64,000 nucleotides of DNA from Harmonia axyridis (lineage: Eukaryota > Arthropoda > Insecta > Coleoptera > Coccinellidae). The position numbers were made by a program, and so were the translations under genes. Of this stretch, positions 47,421-58,486 are shown piece after piece. The stretch covers positions 31,984,001 through 32,048,000 of the forward strand of contig NC_059504.1 in NCBI RefSeq assembly GCF_914767665.1, written 5' to 3'. Within the stretch, counting starts at the first letter, position 1, and each line of letters begins with the position of its first letter. The notes under the pieces were generated by a model. That model was not told the DNA's origin and made no database searches. It worked only from the letters and a program-made list of their open reading frames with translations.

Positions 47421-47897
47421 ACAAGTTCAGCAGTCGTAGGGATAACGTGAAAATGAATTCTGTGTTCTAGGCCATTTCTGTGAGAGGGGATTGGTTTCGG
47501 TTCATGGAATCTTTCAAAAAAAAAAAAAATCGCATTTGTTCTGAGTTCGGTGAGAGTGAATTACTGCGACCAATGTGATTTAATGCTACTCTATGTTTCA
47601 TCTGTCATGTGCGTGTATTCTGTGGCAAGTCTGGTTGACAACATTATTGACAACCTCTCATTTTGTTGATTATTCTGTTTACCTTATTTATTTACTTATT
47701 ATAATTGATTTCTACTCCTTTACTAACGAAGTATCAGATCTTTTTTCGCTGAAGTTGTTGATGTTCTTGTTAGTTGCTTTCTTGAGAGCTATTGATTTGT
47801 GTTCAAATAAGATCTTTACAACTCTGTATTTCGGTAGGTACTATTTTTACATGTTTTGTGATTGCCTTATTTTGACTGTTTTCTATTGCTATTGTAG

Positions 47898-47937
47898 AGT
47901 CCTGAAGAAGGTCCCCATCGGGATCGAAACGTCGACT
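47898..47937 (+). ncRNA. Hammerhead-ribozyme-like motif, PLE copy 3
   Basis: AGTC/GACT, CTGAAGA plus A, GGTCCC/GGGATC, GAAA, AC/GT, C; followed by AAATAAAG. Confidence 0.55.
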
Positions 47938-47998
47938 AGATGAAATAAAGAAGAGTGACATTATAACACTTATCAATTTTCCCACACCCCTTATCTAA

Positions 47999-47999
<1 letters not shown>

Positions 48000-48084
<85 letters not shown>
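48000..48084. repeat. (TA)n tract between PLE 3' end and R4-like 5' end
   Basis: TA repeats that serve as the 3' boundary of the PLE array and the 5' boundary of the next R4-like element. Confidence 0.92.
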
Positions 48085-48087
<3 letters not shown>

Positions 48088-48165
48088 GCAGGGGGGCGAA
48101 TGCCTTCGGGGACTGACGGCCCCGCATACCCGAGTCACCCAGCTTCCAAGTTTGGCAGCCTGGAA
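48088..48165 (+). promoter_or_regulatory. Structured 5' leader of R4-like element (possible ribozyme)
   Basis: Starts at the TA junction with a G-run and contains CGGGG/CCCCG and a CTTCCA-AG..CTGGAAG stem. The same TACCCGAGTCA and a 3' stem with changed but still pairing bases occur in the 21.5-kb copy. R2-clade elements often begin with an HDV-like ribozyme; I could not thread the full HDV fold here. Confidence 0.3.
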
Positions 48166-51100
48166 GTTGAAGAATTGGTTGCTCCCATTACGCGAAGTAT
48201 GATTCAGGGCGGTAGAGGGCAGCAGGCTGGCCCTCTTCGGAGCCGTCCGGAGGTAGAGCCTGTTGGGGTCAGCTTTGGGGCAAGCGGCGCAGCCCCCCGA
48301 GATGGCACCGTAAGCCCAATCTCATTTTCCCTTAGGAGAGAACATGAAATGATATCAAGCCAGAAAAACAGCTTTACACGAATCTGCTGGCTAATCGAGT
48401 GAGATATCTGCTTGAAAATGAAAAGCTTTCAAGTGTCGAACTAGCAGCGATTGAACAGAGCATATGGCCACAGACAGCGCCACCAGCAGAAGAGCAAGAA
48501 CAAGAGCTCAACCAACTGGAAGAACTGCAAGAAGAACAACAGGAAGAAGACCAGGACGACCCACAAACCAGAAAAATGAAGCAAATCTTCGGCCGAAATA
48601 CACTACTATACAGTGGTATAAATCCTGAAGCTAGGCTAAAAATTCCTAGGATGAAGGGATCGCGCATCATGTTGGAGAAGGTGAGGATGGTAGATGCAAT
48701 TATTGAATCTCACATCACAAGCGCGACAACATTGAGAGATATAGTGGACCTGGTATACACGGGAGCGGCCACTGTATGTGAGGAGATGGGAAAGTGTCTA
48801 ACGGAACCACACAGAAAACCAAAGAAAGAGCAGCCCGCATGGAGAGCCCGCCTGGAAAGAAAAGTATTAAAGATTAGGAAAAACATCGGATTACTACATA
48901 CTTACCTGAACACCGAGGTCGTATCCAACAAAGTCCATAAGGCGGTCCGTAGGATAGCCTCTGAGGTCCGTATAAACCTTAAAGCTTCTGACTCCCGGAT
49001 GAAGCTTGAAACCCTCAATGATCACCTGAAACAAAAAATAAAAGCTCTAGGTAACCGTATAAAACGCTACACTGAAAGTAAAATGAGGTACGAGAATAAT
49101 CAGTTGTACTATAAAAATCAAAAGCAATTCTTTAGAAACCTGGAAAACAACAACAATAGTGATAAGGAACCTCCCAAAACAGAGGACATGTACACCTACT
49201 GGCAGGCAATATGGGGTAACAACAAGCAACACGACGATACGGCTCGTTGGATCAGGGAGACGGAGGCTGAAAGCTCCAGGTACAACATGGAAGAGGTTGA
49301 GATCACCAAACTGGATATTGAACAGGTGCTGAAAAAAACAAACAACTGGGCGGCGCCCGGACCGGACAAGATACAGAATTATTGGTGGAAGCACTTCCCG
49401 AGCACCCATCAAACCCTTGTAACCCTCTTTCAGAGAGCACTGACCAACCCAACTGTCATCCCTGGTTTCTTCACATTGGGCACCACCATAATGTTGCCAA
49501 AGGGAAACACAACATCTGACCCAAAGAATTTTAGGCCAATAACATGCCTGCCCACCATATATAAACTACTAACTGGTACCATCACAAAATATATATGGAA
49601 TCACGTGAAGAAAGAAAACATCTTGGCATGCGAACAGAATGGCTGCTGTAGGGACGCAAAAGGATGCAAGGAGCTTCTTGTAGTCGACCAAATCATCACC
49701 GGGCAGGCGAAGGGTAAACTTCGTAATATATCTATAGCCTGGGTCGATTATAGGAAAGCGTTTGACTCAGTGCCCCACACCTGGCTGCTGAAAACACTGA
49801 GATTGTACGGAATATCAGATAAGGTGATCAATCTGCTTGAACATCTCATGAGCGCCTGGCGTACCACATTATTGATTGATAATAGAGGTGAAAGCAGCAT
49901 GTCAAAGGAGATAGCCATCAAATGCGGAATTTTCCAGGGAGATACTTTGAGCCCGCTCTGGTTCTGCCTGGCTCTGAATCCCCTAAGTAAACTTCTCAAC
50001 AAAAGCAAATACGGATATATCATCAACAACACCAGAAACTGCAAAATAAACCACCAATTATACATGGATGATCTCAAACTTTTTGCAGCCAATAGAGAAG
50101 AGATGAGAAGGTTACTGGAAATAGTGTCATCCTTCAGCCAGACGATCGGCATGGAGATGGGACTGGACAAATGCGCGGTCCTGGATGTGAAGAGGGGCAG
50201 GGTTGCCGAGGGTCCGGAGATTAAGCTGTGGAACGAGTCAAAAATATCATGTCTAGGGCCTCAAGAAACTTACAAATATCTTGGCATCCAACAAGCCCTT
50301 GACATAAAAACACCTGAAGTGAAAGATAATTTCAAGACTAAATACTTTGCCAGGCTAAGGAGTCTTCTTAAAGCTAAGCTCAATTCGAAGGCACTGTTTA
50401 CAGCTATTAATATATGGGTCTTACCCTGCATTACTTACTCATTTGGAGTAGTACGCTGGACAGCCGCAGAACTGCAAGCAATAGACATCCAAACCAGAAA
50501 GCTCCTCACTAGGTATGGAATACATCACCCCCATTCCTCAGTGAATAGATTGTACATCAGCAGACATGAAGGTGGCAGAGGGCTCCAAAATATCCTCATA
50601 ACACACAACAAAATTGTATCACAGATGAGAGATTACTTCAGATCAAGAAACTTACCGCTTTTTAAGATCGTGTGCCAAGCAGATGAGTACTCAGCCTTGC
50701 AGCTGGCAAAATCCTCGGTGAATCTCAGGGAACAATCATTGGAACAGCTTTCGGAGGAGTGGCACAGCAAAGCCCTCCATGGCAGATATCCTGGAAATTT
50801 AAAATCTGATAATATAATAAAAAATGAGTCATTAACTTACCTGAAAGCAGGATACCTACACCCTGAAACCGAAGGAAGGCTTATAGCAATCCAGGACCAG
50901 GTGGTGCCAACAAGAGCCTATATAAAGAGAATAACTGGCCGCAACATACCCTCCGACCTATGCAGACGGTGCTCCAGAGCCCTGGAAACGATTCAGCACA
51001 TCACATCCTCGTGCCCTATACTGGCCCCAAAAGATTATATGGAACGCCACAACGCCATGGCCAGAGTGTACCACAGGGAAATCGCGACGAAAACAGGTCT

Positions 51101-51611
51101 ACTGCAAAGTAATGACGGTTTTTATAGTTACCAACCACGAGATGTGCTGGAGAATGACATCTTCAAGCTGTACTGGGACACTGCCATGGTCACAGATAGG
51201 TCTATAGCACACAATCGCCCTGACATTGTGTTGTTCAATAAAACCGAAAAGTCTGTACAGATAATAGACGTGTCGGTTCCCGCTGACGACAACATCACCA
51301 AAGCCTATACGGAGAAGGTCAGTAAGTATCACGACCTGGCCTTTGAACTGAAGGAGATCTATGGCCTCAGAAAGGCATCTATAGTGCCACTCATAATATC
51401 GGTGAACGGCTTGGTGGAGGCCCACATGCTGGAAAATACAAAGAGGCTGCAACTTGATACTTACTTGATTAGTCAAGCCCAAAAGCAAGTGATTTTGGGC
51501 ACTACGCGGATAGTCAGGAGGTTCTTGACCAGCTCCTGAGAACAATCTTGGCTGAAGAATCAGCCCGGTTGTCTCACGTACCAACCCGATAAATGGTGAT
51601 AAAAAATATAT
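48090..51611 (+). mobile_element. R4-like non-LTR retrotransposon E2
   Basis: 5' end GCAGGGGGGCGAATGCC at the TA tract; leader nearly identical to that of the element at 54302. 3' UTR ends AATGGTGATAAAAAATATA, then joins an inverted fragment of the next element instead of a clean TA tract. Confidence 0.85.
48399..51539 (+). CDS. R4-like ORF: reverse transcriptase, CCHC knuckle, restriction-like endonuclease; N-terminus deleted
   Basis: 1046 codons open. The RT spans about residues 300-580 (NNWAAPGPDKIQNYWWKHF; WVDYRKAFDSVPHTWLL; GIFQGDTLSPLWFCLALNPL; YMDD). Then a CCHC knuckle (CRRCSRALETIQHITSSC) and the endonuclease core (HNRPDIVLFN...IIDVSVP). The homologous frame begins earlier (about 48357), but about 190 bp relative to the element at 54302 are missing near 48340, removing most of the Myb-like DNA-binding region and shifting the leader frame; the leader ORF from 48100 stops at 48402. 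So the catalytic part is intact but the N-terminal DNA-binding domain is lost. Confidence 0.88.
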   Translation: MRYLLENEKLSSVELAAIEQSIWPQTAPPAEEQEQELNQLEELQEEQQEEDQDDPQTRKMKQIFGRNTLLYSGINPEARLKIPRMKGSRIMLEKVRMVDAIIESHITSATTLRDIVDLVYTGAATVCEEMGKCLTEPHRKPKKEQPAWRARLERKVLKIRKNIGLLHTYLNTEVVSNKVHKAVRRIASEVRINLKASDSRMKLETLNDHLKQKIKALGNRIKRYTESKMRYENNQLYYKNQKQFFRNLENNNNSDKEPPKTEDMYTYWQAIWGNNKQHDDTARWIRETEAESSRYNMEEVEITKLDIEQVLKKTNNWAAPGPDKIQNYWWKHFPSTHQTLVTLFQRALTNPTVIPGFFTLGTTIMLPKGNTTSDPKNFRPITCLPTIYKLLTGTITKYIWNHVKKENILACEQNGCCRDAKGCKELLVVDQIITGQAKGKLRNISIAWVDYRKAFDSVPHTWLLKTLRLYGISDKVINLLEHLMSAWRTTLLIDNRGESSMSKEIAIKCGIFQGDTLSPLWFCLALNPLSKLLNKSKYGYIINNTRNCKINHQLYMDDLKLFAANREEMRRLLEIVSSFSQTIGMEMGLDKCAVLDVKRGRVAEGPEIKLWNESKISCLGPQETYKYLGIQQALDIKTPEVKDNFKTKYFARLRSLLKAKLNSKALFTAINIWVLPCITYSFGVVRWTAAELQAIDIQTRKLLTRYGIHHPHSSVNRLYISRHEGGRGLQNILITHNKIVSQMRDYFRSRNLPLFKIVCQADEYSALQLAKSSVNLREQSLEQLSEEWHSKALHGRYPGNLKSDNIIKNESLTYLKAGYLHPETEGRLIAIQDQVVPTRAYIKRITGRNIPSDLCRRCSRALETIQHITSSCPILAPKDYMERHNAMARVYHREIATKTGLLQSNDGFYSYQPRDVLENDIFKLYWDTAMVTDRSIAHNRPDIVLFNKTEKSVQIIDVSVPADDNITKAYTEKVSKYHDLAFELKEIYGLRKASIVPLIISVNGLVEAHMLENTKRLQLDTYLISQAQKQVILGTTRIVRRFLTSS

Positions 51612-51768
51612 TTTGAAGATCATGTACGTCGTGCCTTGTGTGAGGAATTTTGGGATTTTTTCCGGGTTTTCCAAAGCTGCATTCAAAAGCCGCGCCAAAA
51701 CGCCATGAGTGGACGGTAAGTATTTCCACCAATAATTATGAATATTGTCTATTCCAGCCGTTGTCCAG

Positions 51769-51771
<3 letters not shown>
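51612..51771 (-). repeat. Inverted fragment of element E3 (RT start)
   Basis: Reverse complement of 52001-52160, ending exactly at CCAGTT next to a (TA)n tract. The left side is fused to the 3' tail of E2. Confidence 0.92.

Positions 51772-51814
<43 letters not shown>
51772..51814. repeat. (TA)n tract inside the rearrangement
   Basis: TA repeats flanked on both sides by the same sequence in inverted orientation. Confidence 0.92.
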
Positions 51815-51816
<2 letters not shown>

Positions 51817-51908
51817 CTGGACAACGGCTGGAATAGACAATATTCATAATTATTGGTGGAAATACTTACCGTCCACTCATGGCGTTGTCTATTCCAGCCG
51901 TTGTCCAG

Positions 51909-51910
<2 letters not shown>
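51815..51910 (+). repeat. Duplicate of the E3 start plus a 26-bp inverted copy
   Basis: 51815-51884 repeats the first 70 bp of E3 (from AACTGGACAACGGCTGG). It then flips: 51885-51910 is the reverse complement of the first 26 bp, leading into the next TA tract. Confidence 0.92.

Positions 51911-52000
<90 letters not shown>
51911..52000. repeat. (TA)n tract before E3
   Basis: 90 bp of TA repeats ending at the first base of E3. Confidence 0.92.
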
Positions 52001-52002
<2 letters not shown>

Positions 52003-54193
52003 CTGGACAACGGCTGGAATAGACAATATTCATAATTATTGGTGGAAATACTTACCGTCCACTCATGGCGTTTTGGCGCGGCTTTTGAATGCAGCTTTGG
52101 AAAACCCGGAAAAAATCCCAAAATTCCTCACACAAGGCACGACGTACATGATCTTCAAAAAGGGAGATCCTACCAAACCTGAAAACTACAGACCGATCAC
52201 GTGCCTATCTTCTGCTTATAAAATACTTACCTCAACGGTCGGTCACAAGGTCCGGATTCACCTGAAAAATAATAAATTGTTAGCCTGGGAACAAAATGGC
52301 TGCAGAAGAGGTGGCAGAGGCAGTAAGGAACTTTTGGTAGTTGATAATATAATCACCAAACAGGCGAAAAAAAAGAAAAAAAATATCTTCATGGCCTGGA
52401 TAGATTACCAGAAGGCATTTGACTCTGTGCCCCACACTTGGCTGCTCGATATCCTGAAGATATACAAGGTAAACTCACAGGTGATTTCATTGTTCCGCTC
52501 CCTGATGTCGACGTGGTGTACCTCACTTACTCTTGAAGGAACATCAAATTCGCACAAAACAACCTCAATAACTATTAGAAGAGGTATATTCCAGGGAGAC
52601 GGCTTCAGCCCATTGTGGTTTTGTCTCGCCCTAAACCCCTTAAGTGGTATGTTAAACAGATCGTCCTACGGATACTCATTAGACCAGAGTAGAAAGCTCA
52701 CTCATCTTTTCTATGTAGACGATCTTAAATTGTTCGCTAGAGGCCGACAGCAATTGGAGGGGGAACTCGAGTTGGTGAGAGGGTTCAGCGAAGATATTGG
52801 GATGATATTTGGTCTGGATAAATGTGCAACGATCAGTGTGAGGCGAGGGAAACTAGAACGTGAAGAAAATATGGTGTTGATAGACGGACAAGTGTTACCA
52901 ACTTTGGGGACAGAAGAGAGGTATAAATATCTGGGCGTCCAGGAGACATATGAGATAAGACAGAGAGAGAATAAGGAAGAAGTCGAGAAGGAGCTATTTT
53001 CTAGAATAAAGAAAGTTTTAAATACACAACTTTCAGCTAAGAACAAGATGACCGCTATCAATATCTGGGCAATACCGGCTCTCATATATACCGCTGGAGT
53101 ACTCACCTGGTCTCGGACGGATCTGGAGCGTCTAGACAGGAAGACTAGAACCACCTTGACACAGTATTGTGTGCTCCACCCAAATTCAGCTATTGAAAGG
53201 CTGTATATTCCACGTAGAGAGTCGGGGCGAGGCCTGAGCTCACTGGAGAACGTCTATCTGAAAGAGGAAAGCAGAATTAAAACCTTCTTTCTGCAGAGCA
53301 ACTTACCAGTGCACCAGTGGGTAGCTAGCCAGCACTATGTGTCCACGCCGGCAGGAGGCGATGATGGGCAGGAACCTGAAACAGAGAACATTTTCGAAAA
53401 ATGGAAAAATAAATGGAGATCAAAGCCCTTGCATGGACGATTCTATGCCAGTCTGCAGCAGCCAGAAGTCGACTTGCCCAGCACGAACACCTACCTAACT
53501 CAGGGTTATCTCTATCCTCAGACTGAGGGAACCCTGATGGCAATACAGGATCAAGTTGTTCCTACACGAGCCTACGCAAAGTACATAATGAAACAAAACA
53601 TCGAAAACACAAAATGTAGGCTCTGCAATAACGTTGAGGAAACTGTGCAGCATTTGTCATCTGGATGCTCGACAATAGCTAACACAAAATACTTGTCTCG
53701 CCATAACAACATGGGCAAAGTTGTACACCAGTTTATGTGTCTCAGGGAACAGCTACTCCAAGAATTCGTCCCTCATCACATTTACGAACCGACGACTGTC
53801 CGGGAAGGCAACGAAATCAAGATCTATTGGGACCTAACAGTGCAAACAGACCCGGGTGCTGAACATAATCGACCTGATATGGTCGTATGGAATAAGCGTA
53901 GGAAATCGGCGATCATCATAGACTTTACGGTGCCGTTAGACCAAAACCTTGCTAAAGCCTACGGAGAGAAGATCGCCAAATACGAAACACTATCAAGGCA
54001 GATGAAGCAAACTTATGGGCTGGAAAAAGTGGAAATAAAGCCATTGGTGATTAGCTGCAATGGGCTGGTACATAGAAAAACCGTTGAGCACTTGCGTGAA
54101 ATGGATCTGCCTTCGAACACCATAACTTGGATGCAGAAGGCCGTAATATTGGCAACCGTCAGCATAATACGACAAGTACTCTTTCCACACTAA
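52001..54193 (+). CDS. R4-like RT + endonuclease, N-truncated (730 codons)
   Basis: Open from the TA junction: NWTTAGIDNIHNYWWKYLP opens the RT, then WIDYQKAFDSVPHTWLL, GIFQGDGFSPLWFCLALNPL, YVDDLKLFARG, the knuckle CRLCNNVEETVQHLSSGC and the endonuclease core HNRPDMVVWN...IIIDFTVP. A longer open frame can be read back to 51650, but it runs through TA repeats (IYIYIY) and duplicated pieces and is not a real protein. The Myb-like region, the long N-terminal segment and any start codon are absent, so it is unlikely to be expressed as is. Confidence 0.85.
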
Positions 54194-54258
54194 TCAGTCG
54201 GATTGTTCTTGGCGCTTTTGCCCGAGTAATCCGAGAGGAACCACATTTTGTGTGAAAT

Positions 54259-54286
<28 letters not shown>
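52001..54286 (+). mobile_element. R4-like non-LTR retrotransposon E3, 5'-truncated
   Basis: Starts inside the RT domain at a TA tract; ends with a 3' UTR, TGTGTGAAAT and a long A tract (54260-54286), then a TA tract. A subfamily clearly distinct from E2 and E4; the 3' stub at 58337 is closest to it. Confidence 0.88.

Positions 54287-54301
<15 letters not shown>
54287..54301. repeat. Short (TA)n tract between E3 and E4
   Basis: TA repeats between the A tract of E3 and GCAGGGGGGCG of E4. Confidence 0.88.
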
Positions 54302-57300
54302 TATTGCAGGGGGGCGAATGCCTTCGGGGACTGACGGCCCCGCATACCCGAGTCACCCAGCTTCCAAGGTTGGCAGCCTGGAAGTTGAAGAATTGGTTGC
54401 TCCCATTACGCTTAGTATGATTCAGGGCGGTAGAGGGCAGCAGGCTGGCCCTCTTCGGAGCCGTCCGGAGGTAGAGCCTGTTGGGGTCAGCTGTGGGGCA
54501 AGCGGCGCAGCCCCCCGAGATGGCACCGTAAGCCCAATCTCATTTTCCCTTAGGAGAGGAAGGAGGAGCAACAGCTTGGATGGAATTCGAGTCCGTCCCG
54601 CTGACGTTCTCAGACGAGATGGGAGAACACGCTGGACTGAGGAACAAAATGTACTGCTTATGCGTGTTCATTTTATATCGAAGGAATTGGAACAGAGAGA
54701 AAACCTGAACTATAGACAGACACTCACCCAAACCTGGAATGAGATAAATCCGGAGAAACCATCTTATCCAAATCTGCTGGCGAATAGAATCAAGTGGTTG
54801 CTGAATAACGATAAGTTCACTGCAATAGAGCTCGACAACATTAAGCTCAGCTGTTATCCACGAAGCGCAATATACGATTGTCGTGAACAATCCACTGGGA
54901 CAGTTCCTACCCAGATACCAGAAGAGGAAGAAAGCAGCGCAGTCAAACCCAGCACGCTAGAACGACAACTCCTCAAAAATTACCTCTTGTACGCTGGAAT
55001 ACCACCTGAAAACAGGCCAAGAATACCTAGAATGAAAGGCTCGAAGTTAATGTTTGCAAAAGGTACACGAAATCGACAAATTACTTGAGAGAAACTTACC
55101 ACTAACAGGAACGCTGGAGCAGGTAACGGATTTCGTTTACGCGGGCGCGATTACTGCATGCACTGAATTGGGGGCGAAGATAGTAGATACACAACCAAAG
55201 AAACAGGAAACAGCACCACCTTGAAAACAGCGGCTAGAAAAAAAGATAACAGATATCAGAAAAAAAATCGGCATATTACATACTTACCTGAGCACCCAAC
55301 CACCATCAGGCAGGGTTGAGAAACTGACACGCCAGATAGCATCCACATTCAAGATCAAAGCTCGAAACAGCTGCTTCAGGGAAAGTGTTGTCGTGATATC
55401 TGACAGGCTGAAACAAAAGATTAAAGTATTAGGTTGCAGGCTCCAACGATACAACGAAAGAGTTAAAAGATACAAGAATAACCAACTCTTCTATAAGAAT
55501 CAGCAGCAGTTTTTCCGCCAGCTTGAAGATGAAACCTCCGTTGGGGAAGAACCACCCACTGAAGAAGAAATGCACCTGTTCTGGAAAAACATATGGGAGG
55601 AAGAGAAAATCCACGACGACAGTCCACAATGGGTCAGAGAAGCCGAAAGGGAATCATCAAAATATCGGATGGATGATGTGACCATTACAGAGGAAGACAT
55701 TAAAGCGACGCTGAAAAAAACAAATAACTGGTCAGCCCCTGGCGTGGATAAAATCCAAAATTATTGGTGGAAATACTTCGCGGCAACGCATCAACACCTT
55801 GCGAAACTTTTCCAGGAAACCCTTGAAGATCCTACCAAAATACCTGACTTCTTCACACTCGGAATATCACACATGCTGCCGAAAGGAAACAACGCAGCCA
55901 ACCCTAAGAACTATAGACCTATTACCTGTCTCCCTACTATCTACAAAGTGCTGACAGGGGTCTTAACGCGTCATATTTGGAAGCATGTAAACGAAAGTAA
56001 TATTTTGGCACCTGAACAGAAGGGATGCCGAAGAGATGCCCGAGGATGCAAGGAGATGCTGATCACTGATTTCATTATCACTAAACAGGTGAAAAGAAGA
56101 CAGAGAAACATATCGCTGGCTTGGGTGGACTATCGGAAAGCGTTTGACTCGATCCCGCACTCCTGGCTGAAAAAAACACTCCACCTATACGGAATTTCTA
56201 AACCGGTTATAGCCTTACTGGAGCATATGATGAAGACTTGGCGCACACAGCTGGTAGTTAACTCCAAAAATAAATATTATAAGACCGCTGAAATGAAAAT
56301 CCGGAGAGGTATCTTCCAGGGAGATACCCTGAGTCCGCTCTGGTTCTGTTTGGTACTGAACATTCTGAGCAAGCTACTGAAAAACCAAATTTACGGATAC
56401 GTCGTCCATAAGGCACGGAACATTAAGATAAATCATCAAATGTACGTGGACGACCTCAAGTTATATGTTGCGAACGAGGAGCAGATAAAACAACAACTTA
56501 AAATAGTAGCTTCGTTCAGTGAGACGATAGGAATGGAGATGGGTCTTGAGAAGTGCGCTGTGGTTCACGTGAGAAGGGGCAAAGTGCAGGACGGTGCTGG
56601 TCTGCATGTGATGGACGATATAACCATACCAGGTCTGGGTCCTCAAGAGTCCTATAAATACCTTGGAGTGCAACAAGCCCTGGACATAAAGACCACTGAG
56701 ATGAAGAGTGTGTTCAGAGAGAAGTTTCTGACCAGACTCAGAAAAGTGCTTCAAAGCAAGTTGAACTCCAAGGCAATGTTTAATGCAATCAACATCTGGG
56801 CCATACCTTGCATAGAGTACTCATTCGGAGTGATCAAATGGTCCACTTCAGATCTACAAGATCTAGATCGAAAAGCACGAGCCCTCCTAACCAGGCATGG
56901 AATCCACCACCCGCATGCCTCTGTTAACAGACTGTACATCCCGAGGCATGAAGGCGGCCGAGGACTGAAGAACTTGGAAATAGTACATAACAACACAGTT
57001 TCGAACATGAGAGATTACCTTCTTTCCAAGCGCTCACCATTCATCCAAGCCATATGCCAGGAGGACGAAAACCTGAGCCCGTTGAACTTGGCTGGCCAAC
57101 TGGATCCGCCGCGAAGTACTCTTGAACAACTGTCCCAGGAATGGCGTGGTAAGGCACTGCATGGACGATACCCTGGAAGCCTGGAAAAAAGTGAAATTAA
57201 TAAGAGGGAATCACTTACCTACCTGAGAGCTGGATACTTGTTTCCCGAAACAGAAGGTAGAATGGTCGCTATCCAAGATCAAGTGATCCCCACAAGATCC

Positions 57301-57980
57301 TACATTAAAAACATAACGGGACGGAACATACCAACCGACAAATGCCGAAAATGCCTACAAGCGACCGAGTCCGTGCAACACATAACTTCCTCCTGTCCCA
57401 TACTAGCACCAACGGACTATACACAGCGGCATAACGCGATGGCAAGGGTATATCACCAGGCAATTGCCAAGAGATGTGGGTTGATAAGAAATTTGAAAAA
57501 ACCATTTGAATACCATCCGATCGGTGTTCTGGAGAATGATAACTTCAAGCTCTATTGGGATACGTTCATCCACACAGACAGGCCCATTAAACACAAAAGG
57601 CCAGATATCATGCTTTTCAACAAAAAAGAACGAACAGTTGAAATTGTAGATATAACAATCCCTGCCGACGACAATGTATATAAGGCGTATGTTGAGAAGA
57701 CAACCAAGTACCATGACCTGGCCTTCGAAGTTAAGACTATATACAACCTAAAGTCAACAGCCATACTACCGCTGATAATTTCGACGAACGGATTGGTGGA
57801 AAGACATCTGGTTGAGAATACTGTCAAACTAAAACTGGATGTGGACCTCATTAGTACAGCCCAGAGGGAGGTCATACTAGCAAATGTTAGAATAGTACGG
57901 AAGTTCCTTACATCTATCTGAAATGCCTTGGCAAATTCTGCCCGGCACTAAGAGATACCAACCCTATAAGGTGAAAAAAA

Positions 57981-57998
<18 letters not shown>
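54302..57998 (+). mobile_element. R4-like non-LTR retrotransposon E4, full length
   Basis: About 3.7 kb from the G-rich 5' leader to the A tract (57976-57998), followed by a TA tract (57999-58018). Same leader as E2 (few differences over 250 bp), but the ORF differs from E2 at many positions, so they are sister copies of separate lineages or share the leader by recombination. Confidence 0.88.
54318..57921 (+). pseudogene. R4-like ORF with Myb-like domain, RT, CCHC knuckle and endonuclease; one frameshift, one nonsense
   Basis: The N-terminal frame (54318-55088) starts in the leader and contains the Myb-like region at about residues 100-165 (GRTRWTEEQNVLLMRVHF). A one-base slip at about 55062 moves to the next frame; in that frame a TGA at about 55222 sits where relatives have Trp. 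From 55393 the ORF is open for 842 codons: NNWSAPGVDKIQNYWWKYF, WVDYRKAFDSIPHSWLK, GIFQGDTLSPLWFCLVLNIL, YVDDLKLYVA, knuckle CRKCLQATESVQHITSSC and endonuclease core HKRPDIMLFN...IVDITIP. Two lesions make it inactive. It shows the full domain order of the family most clearly. Confidence 0.88.
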
Positions 57999-58014
<16 letters not shown>

Positions 58015-58018
58015 TATA

Positions 58019-58288
58019 AGATTAATCCAACTGATAGAGTATTTGAGACTAATTTACTTAAAAATTTGCGTTAATTGATGAATTTTAACTTATTAAGGAG
58101 ACAACCTCAAATTCTGTAAGTGACTGTTTTTAAAGATTTGGGAAAGTTCTTTTTGTATATGTAATTTTAATTTTAATTGTTAAAATTGTAGTAACCCTGA
58201 GGAAGGAACTAACCAGTTCCGAAAGCTTGGTATGAATAAAGAGTAAAACTGAAATCCTTCTTATCAGTCGAATTCCCTTAAAGATTCA

Positions 58289-58290
<2 letters not shown>
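58019..58290 (+). mobile_element. PLE 3' tail between (TA)n tracts
   Basis: No coding part. From about 58188 it equals the tail at 14320-14424. Hammerhead-like motif at 58193-58231; AATAAAGAGTAAA follows. Confidence 0.65.
58193..58231 (+). ncRNA. Hammerhead-ribozyme-like motif in PLE tail
   Basis: Same sequence and fold as 14326-14364. Confidence 0.5.

Positions 58291-58336
<46 letters not shown>
58291..58336. repeat. (TA)n tract
   Basis: TA repeats between a PLE tail and an R4-like 3' stub. Confidence 0.92.
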
Positions 58337-58339
<3 letters not shown>

Positions 58340-58475
58340 GATGCAGAAGGCAGTAATTCTTGGAACTGTCAACATCATAAGGAGAGTGCTCTACCCTCAT
58401 TAACAGACGGGGTTGTCCTTGGCGCACGCGTGCCCGGACAATACCAGATAATCCCACGAAAGTGTGAAAAAAAAA
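58337..58475 (+). mobile_element. R4-like (E3 subfamily) 3' stub
   Basis: Codes for the last 21 residues (WMQKAVILGTVNIIRRVLYP, then H and stop; compare the end of E3) and carries a 3' UTR ending AAGTGTGAAAAA at a short TA tract. Confidence 0.85.
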
Positions 58476-58486
58476 TATATATATAT

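Larger units (their letters stand above)
44923..47998 (+). mobile_element. PLE family B, copy 3, full length
   Basis: ORF, tail and hammerhead-like motif, ending CCTTATCTAACTTA at a (TA)n tract (48000). Inverted relative to copies 1 and 2. Confidence 0.9.

Noticed and set aside
51650..54193. An 847-codon open frame joining three pieces of R4-like sequence
   Set aside because: It runs through two TA tracts and inverted duplicates; only 52001-54193 is homologous to the R4-like protein.
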